NCBI GenBank assembly: GCA_027924585.1
Contig: BSBM01000753.1
Span: forward strand, 23,146,501-23,210,500
Reading direction: 5' to 3'
Source of the DNA: Larix kaempferi
Lineage: Eukaryota; Streptophyta; Pinopsida; Pinales; Pinaceae
Length of the DNA stretch: 64,000 nt
Positions 60,931 through 64,000 of the stretch are shown piece after piece. The position numbers and the translations under genes were made by a program. Numbering within the stretch: position 1 is the stretch's first letter; the number at the start of each line of letters is the position of its first letter. The notes under the pieces are model-generated. The model had not been told where the DNA came from, ran no database searches, and was given only the letters and a program-made list of their open reading frames with translations.

Positions 60931-61250
60931 AGATTGCGGAAATAGGCAATGCAGATTGTGGATTGCGAAAAGACAAGACTGTGGGTTGCGGAAAGACATG
61001 ATTGTGGGTTGCAGAAAGACGTGGTTGCGGGTTGCAAATTGGGGAAAGATGCAATGCGGGTGTCAAATTGCATAAACACACAATTGCAGATTGTAGAAAG
61101 ATGCAACGCGGATTCTGAATTGTGGAAAGATGCGATTGCGGGTTGCGGATTGTGGAAATATGCAATGTGGGATGAAGATTATGGAAATACGTAATTGCGG
61201 AAAGACGCCATGTGGACTGCAGATCAAAATGGTGGATTGCAGATCTGATT
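60931..61250. repeat. Degenerate short repeats after the minisatellite
   Basis: Irregular 16- to 30-base units built on GATTGCGGGTTGCGGAAAGA and variants, a decayed continuation of the ATTGCGGAAG half of the preceding unit. Confidence 0.75.
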
Positions 61251-61358
61251 CCAGTGTGGCTGTGTGTGGTTTTGGTGGTAAAAGAAGAAGAAAAAAATTA
61301 ACGTCGAGTCTTCGCTGGCCTCGGAAGGCCACAACAGAGGTCCGGGGACGTTACACAG

Positions 61359-61370
61359 TGGTATCAGAGC
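61359..61370 (+). other. Primer binding site (tRNA-iMet) of plus-strand gypsy
   Basis: TGGTATCAGAGC, perfect, three bases after the LTR end GTTACA. Confidence 0.9.
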
Positions 61371-62199
61371 TTTAGTTACAACACTGGGGCTTCTTTGGGG
61401 CCAAAGCATGAGTTGCAAGCATATGAACTGAGTGCAACGAAGTTGTTGTAGCATTCAAAAGAAACTACAAAAGGATAGAAAGGTGTTACAAGAGGACCAG
61501 CTATGGTATGGGAGAGGCAATCCCATGCTCACTAAGAAATTTGAAAGGGAAGAACCCTTAAAATCTTCTCTTGCTAATATAATTATAATTTTTGAGTTTT
61601 ATGTATAGAAAATTATAGCATGAGGATGCTGAGTATGCAATAGATTATGTATATGAAATGAATATGCACTAGAGGGCACATTAATAGACACTGCATAGTG
61701 CATGTGAATGTGTTGTGCATGGGTGTGAGATTGCACGTTGGTAAAATAGTGAGTTTTACATATGCAATAAGTCACTAATGATAATTAATGTGATTGATAA
61801 TCGGTATTGGATAAAGGGACCAAAGACATAAGAAGCATGACTGAAGATGTTGATGATGTTGTCGCATGTGACCAACAACCTTGTGAAGAAAGGTTGGCGC
61901 AACAGATCTGTGATCATGAGGATTGGTGAAAGGACTGTGTAGTCCTTGGTAATAAGCCAAGATGATAAGGTAACATCAAGAATGATAATGGGAACCATGT
62001 AGGTATGTCTATTGGTTCTAATTATACAAGTGTGGGAAAAGGATTGGGTAAGAATCCCTTGAACCATACTTTATAATCATAAGTTGGTATGCATGTATGG
62101 TTGAATGCACTTGATGTGAATGCCATACCACCATGGCATGGTAAGTTATGGAGTAGTAAGGGCAAAGGAAATTCTATCATGTTACTATTTAAGTGTTAG
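61371..62199 (+). other. Leader of plus-strand gypsy, no gene seen
   Basis: About 830 bases after the primer binding site. No gag homology is recognisable in any frame, so gag either lies beyond the window or has been displaced by insertion. Confidence 0.4.
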
Positions 62200-62826
62200 A
62201 TTGCATTCATATGAAGTTACATCATGCCATTTGCATAGATTGGTTATGAGTTTAATAACTAAGCAAGTAAGGGCCATATGTGTTTGGAATGGTAAGTGTG
62301 CATTAGAATATTTGTAAGCCTATGGTTGCATGAAGTGAATGCACATGAAAATTTTGTGTAAATGTTGTAAATGTGCATGCATAGGTGTGGGTGCACATGT
62401 TGAGATGCACTTTGTGAATGCATGGTTGTGATGTATGTTCATTGCAATTATATAATAGATGAAATGATGAATTAGTGGTGATTCTGAGATCATTTCATGA
62501 GCGACTGAGAATAATTGCATTCATATGAAGTTACATCATGCCATTTGCATAGATTGGTTATGAGTTTAATAACTAAGCAAGTAAGGGCCATATGTGTTTG
62601 GAATGGTAAGTGTGCATTAGAATATTTGTAAGCCTATGGTTGCATGAAGTGAATGCACATGAAAATTTTGTGTAAATGTTGTAAATGTGCATGCATAGGT
62701 GTGGGTGCACATGTTGAGATGCACTTTGTGAATGCATGGTTGCGATGTATGTTCATTGCAATTATATAATAGATGAAATGATGAATTAGTGGTGATTCTG
62801 AGATCATTTCATGAGCGGCTGAGAAT
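62200..62826. repeat. 314-bp tandem direct duplication
   Basis: Copy 1 is 62200-62513 and copy 2 is 62514-62826. By eye only two substitutions separate them (near 62429/62743 and 62503/62817). The twin minus-strand open frames (62320-62520 and 62634-62846) come from the duplication and are not genes. Confidence 0.93.
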
Positions 62827-64000
62827 GCAGGAGAATAATTGTACAAAGGTAGTCATGATGAGAAGGCTACCAGAGTGCTCTATTGGAAGGACAGAGTTAC
62901 ATAAAAATGATATGGTTGCGAAGTAATGAGCATTTAAATTTTTAAGTTGATTACAGGGACAATGTGAAATCTGATTTTTGGCATGAACTTATTTGTAAAT
63001 TTCAGATTTGTGATTTTGGTGATAATTACTAATAACTGTTCGGCTTGTATAGAATTGTGCTAGGAGGACATGTGGTAGGTGGATGTTCATGTATGGCAGC
63101 ATACATAAATCCATAATGGGCAGAGTGATGCCACTGATAGGATCCAAACAATATGAGGGTGGCCTCATGGTTAAACAAATAAATTTCTGCAGGAGACAGA
63201 ACTATAAATTCATGTTTGAATTTAATTATTAATGCCATTGACTGATATGGAAATCATATTTGAAAATGATTGTTAAATGTTGTTGACTGTATGGCTACTT
63301 GATAAGTGTGTCAAGAAGACACATTGCAGGAAGACCAAGTGTGATGGCCTACAAAAGATAAACTTCATGGGAAGGATCCCATGCTTAATAAATGGGTTTC
63401 GGGTGAAATGCCATTGTAGATCTTGATAATGTCCCAACTGAACTGCATGTGGTAAACCATGCGAGTGAGATGGTAAATATTATGTTAGGAAGACATGTGT
63501 GGGTTATGGAATATAAAAGGAGTTGGATGGAAAACCGAGGGACTGTTGACTTAGAGAAGGGAGCCCCCATTCCTGACAATTGAAGAGAGACTACATCTGC
63601 AAATAGATAAGTGTTCTCTTGAACAGATGCAATCGGTGCACACATTAAAGAAACAAAGTAAAGAAAGAGTGCTTAGAAGGACTGTATGGGAATTGGTAAC
63701 CTTTCTACGCTCACACTAAAAAAAACTAGAAGGGATGGATACGTCCGAGGAGCTGTGTAGTGGAAAAGGGGTATCATCCTTGTGTAGTGTGAGTGGGTAT
63801 TGTGGGGCCATGCTAGCTTGTAGTCAAGACATTCACCTATAGAGTTCCTAGAGGGAACCACTGGTTTGCATAGGAGAAGGAATGGCATCCTTGTGTGTGT
63901 GAAGGATTTCTATGTGCATGAAGGAATGTAGCAATATGTGTAAAGGCATAAAATATCTATTGGTTCAGCAGTAAGGACTTCCTACCCTACCCAGGACAGT
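62827..64000. other. Unassigned region to window end
   Basis: About 1.2 kb, presumably continuing the internal part of the plus-strand gypsy element. I see no gag, protease or other known domain in any frame, and no repeat. Confidence 0.35.

Larger units (their letters stand above)
59294..61355 (+). repeat. 5' LTR of a plus-strand gypsy element (left edge unresolved)
   Basis: The right edge is clear: it ends GGGGACGTTACA at 61355, and a perfect initiator-Met primer site begins three bases later. The left edge was not found; the LTR may begin anywhere between about 58660 and 60000. The content is a region with repeated CTTGATAAACCC motifs (59549, 59591, 59641), then the minisatellite at 60424-61250. 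No coding is recognised. Confidence 0.65.

Noticed and set aside
60558-61165. Overlapping minus-strand open frames with repetitive FRNPQSALRKLEL-like peptide
   Set aside because: They follow the 74-bp minisatellite. Several frames stay open at once because the repeat lacks stop triplets, and no start or domain is supported.

Overview
This window looks like nuclear DNA of a land plant with a large, repeat-choked genome. A gymnosperm is my best guess, from the flavour of the retroelement proteins and the complete lack of recognisable host genes, but the sequence does not prove it. Essentially everything that can be identified is retrotransposon: Ty1/copia and Ty3/gypsy LTR elements, one LINE, and their satellite-like internal repeats. 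I found no convincing host protein gene, rRNA, tRNA or CRISPR. All element genes carry stops, frameshifts or deletions, so each is called a pseudogene.

Layout. (1) 252-6075, minus strand: the 3' half of a Tat/Athila-like gypsy element, with an LTR (252-1650), a degenerate accessory ORF with its own TATA-like box (1663-4690) and integrase (5104-6075). (2) 6076-34464, minus strand: a Tekay/Del-type chromovirus (family B) sitting between that integrase and the matching RT-RNase H, which resumes at 34465. B is a tandem array sharing LTRs: a truncated gag unit (6076-7526), an LTR (7527-11268 continuing 24809-25332), a complete internal region with chromodomain (25333-30209) and a second 4.25-kb LTR (30210-34464). 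(3) Copia-1 (11269-24803, plus) sits inside the left B LTR with an AGCAC target duplication. (4) Copia-3 (16548-22716, plus) sits inside the 3' untranslated region of Copia-1 with a GTAAG duplication. This makes a four-level nest: Tat-like gypsy, then chromovirus, then Copia-1, then Copia-3, which is the youngest.

(5) 34465-40662, minus strand: Tat-like RT-RNase H, gag, a TGGCGCC-type primer binding site, a short LTR, then a second accessory ORF lying upstream of that LTR. (6) 41194-44850, minus strand: a second copy of the 1.4-kb LTR joined directly to a zinc-knuckle gag, with pol missing. (7) 45519-46173: a plus-strand LTR-like segment. (8) 47965-55026, plus: Copia-2, a sister of Copia-1 with an ACTAG target duplication. 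(9) 56837-58650, plus: a 5'-truncated L1-type LINE. (10) About 59300-61355, plus: the 3' part of another LTR, filled by a foldable minisatellite, followed by a perfect tRNA-iMet primer binding site (61359-61370) and a long leader that runs off the window and contains a fresh 314-bp tandem duplication.

The elements do not cooperate as a pathway; the window is a stratified record of insertion, LTR recombination and decay. The observations most worth following are the accessory ORF with its own promoter-like sequence, the dyad-rich tandem repeats between pol and the 3' LTR of the Copia-1/2 family, the duplicated polypurine tract of Copia-3, and the hairpin minisatellite in the last LTR. Identities and copy numbers quoted are by eye, not computed.
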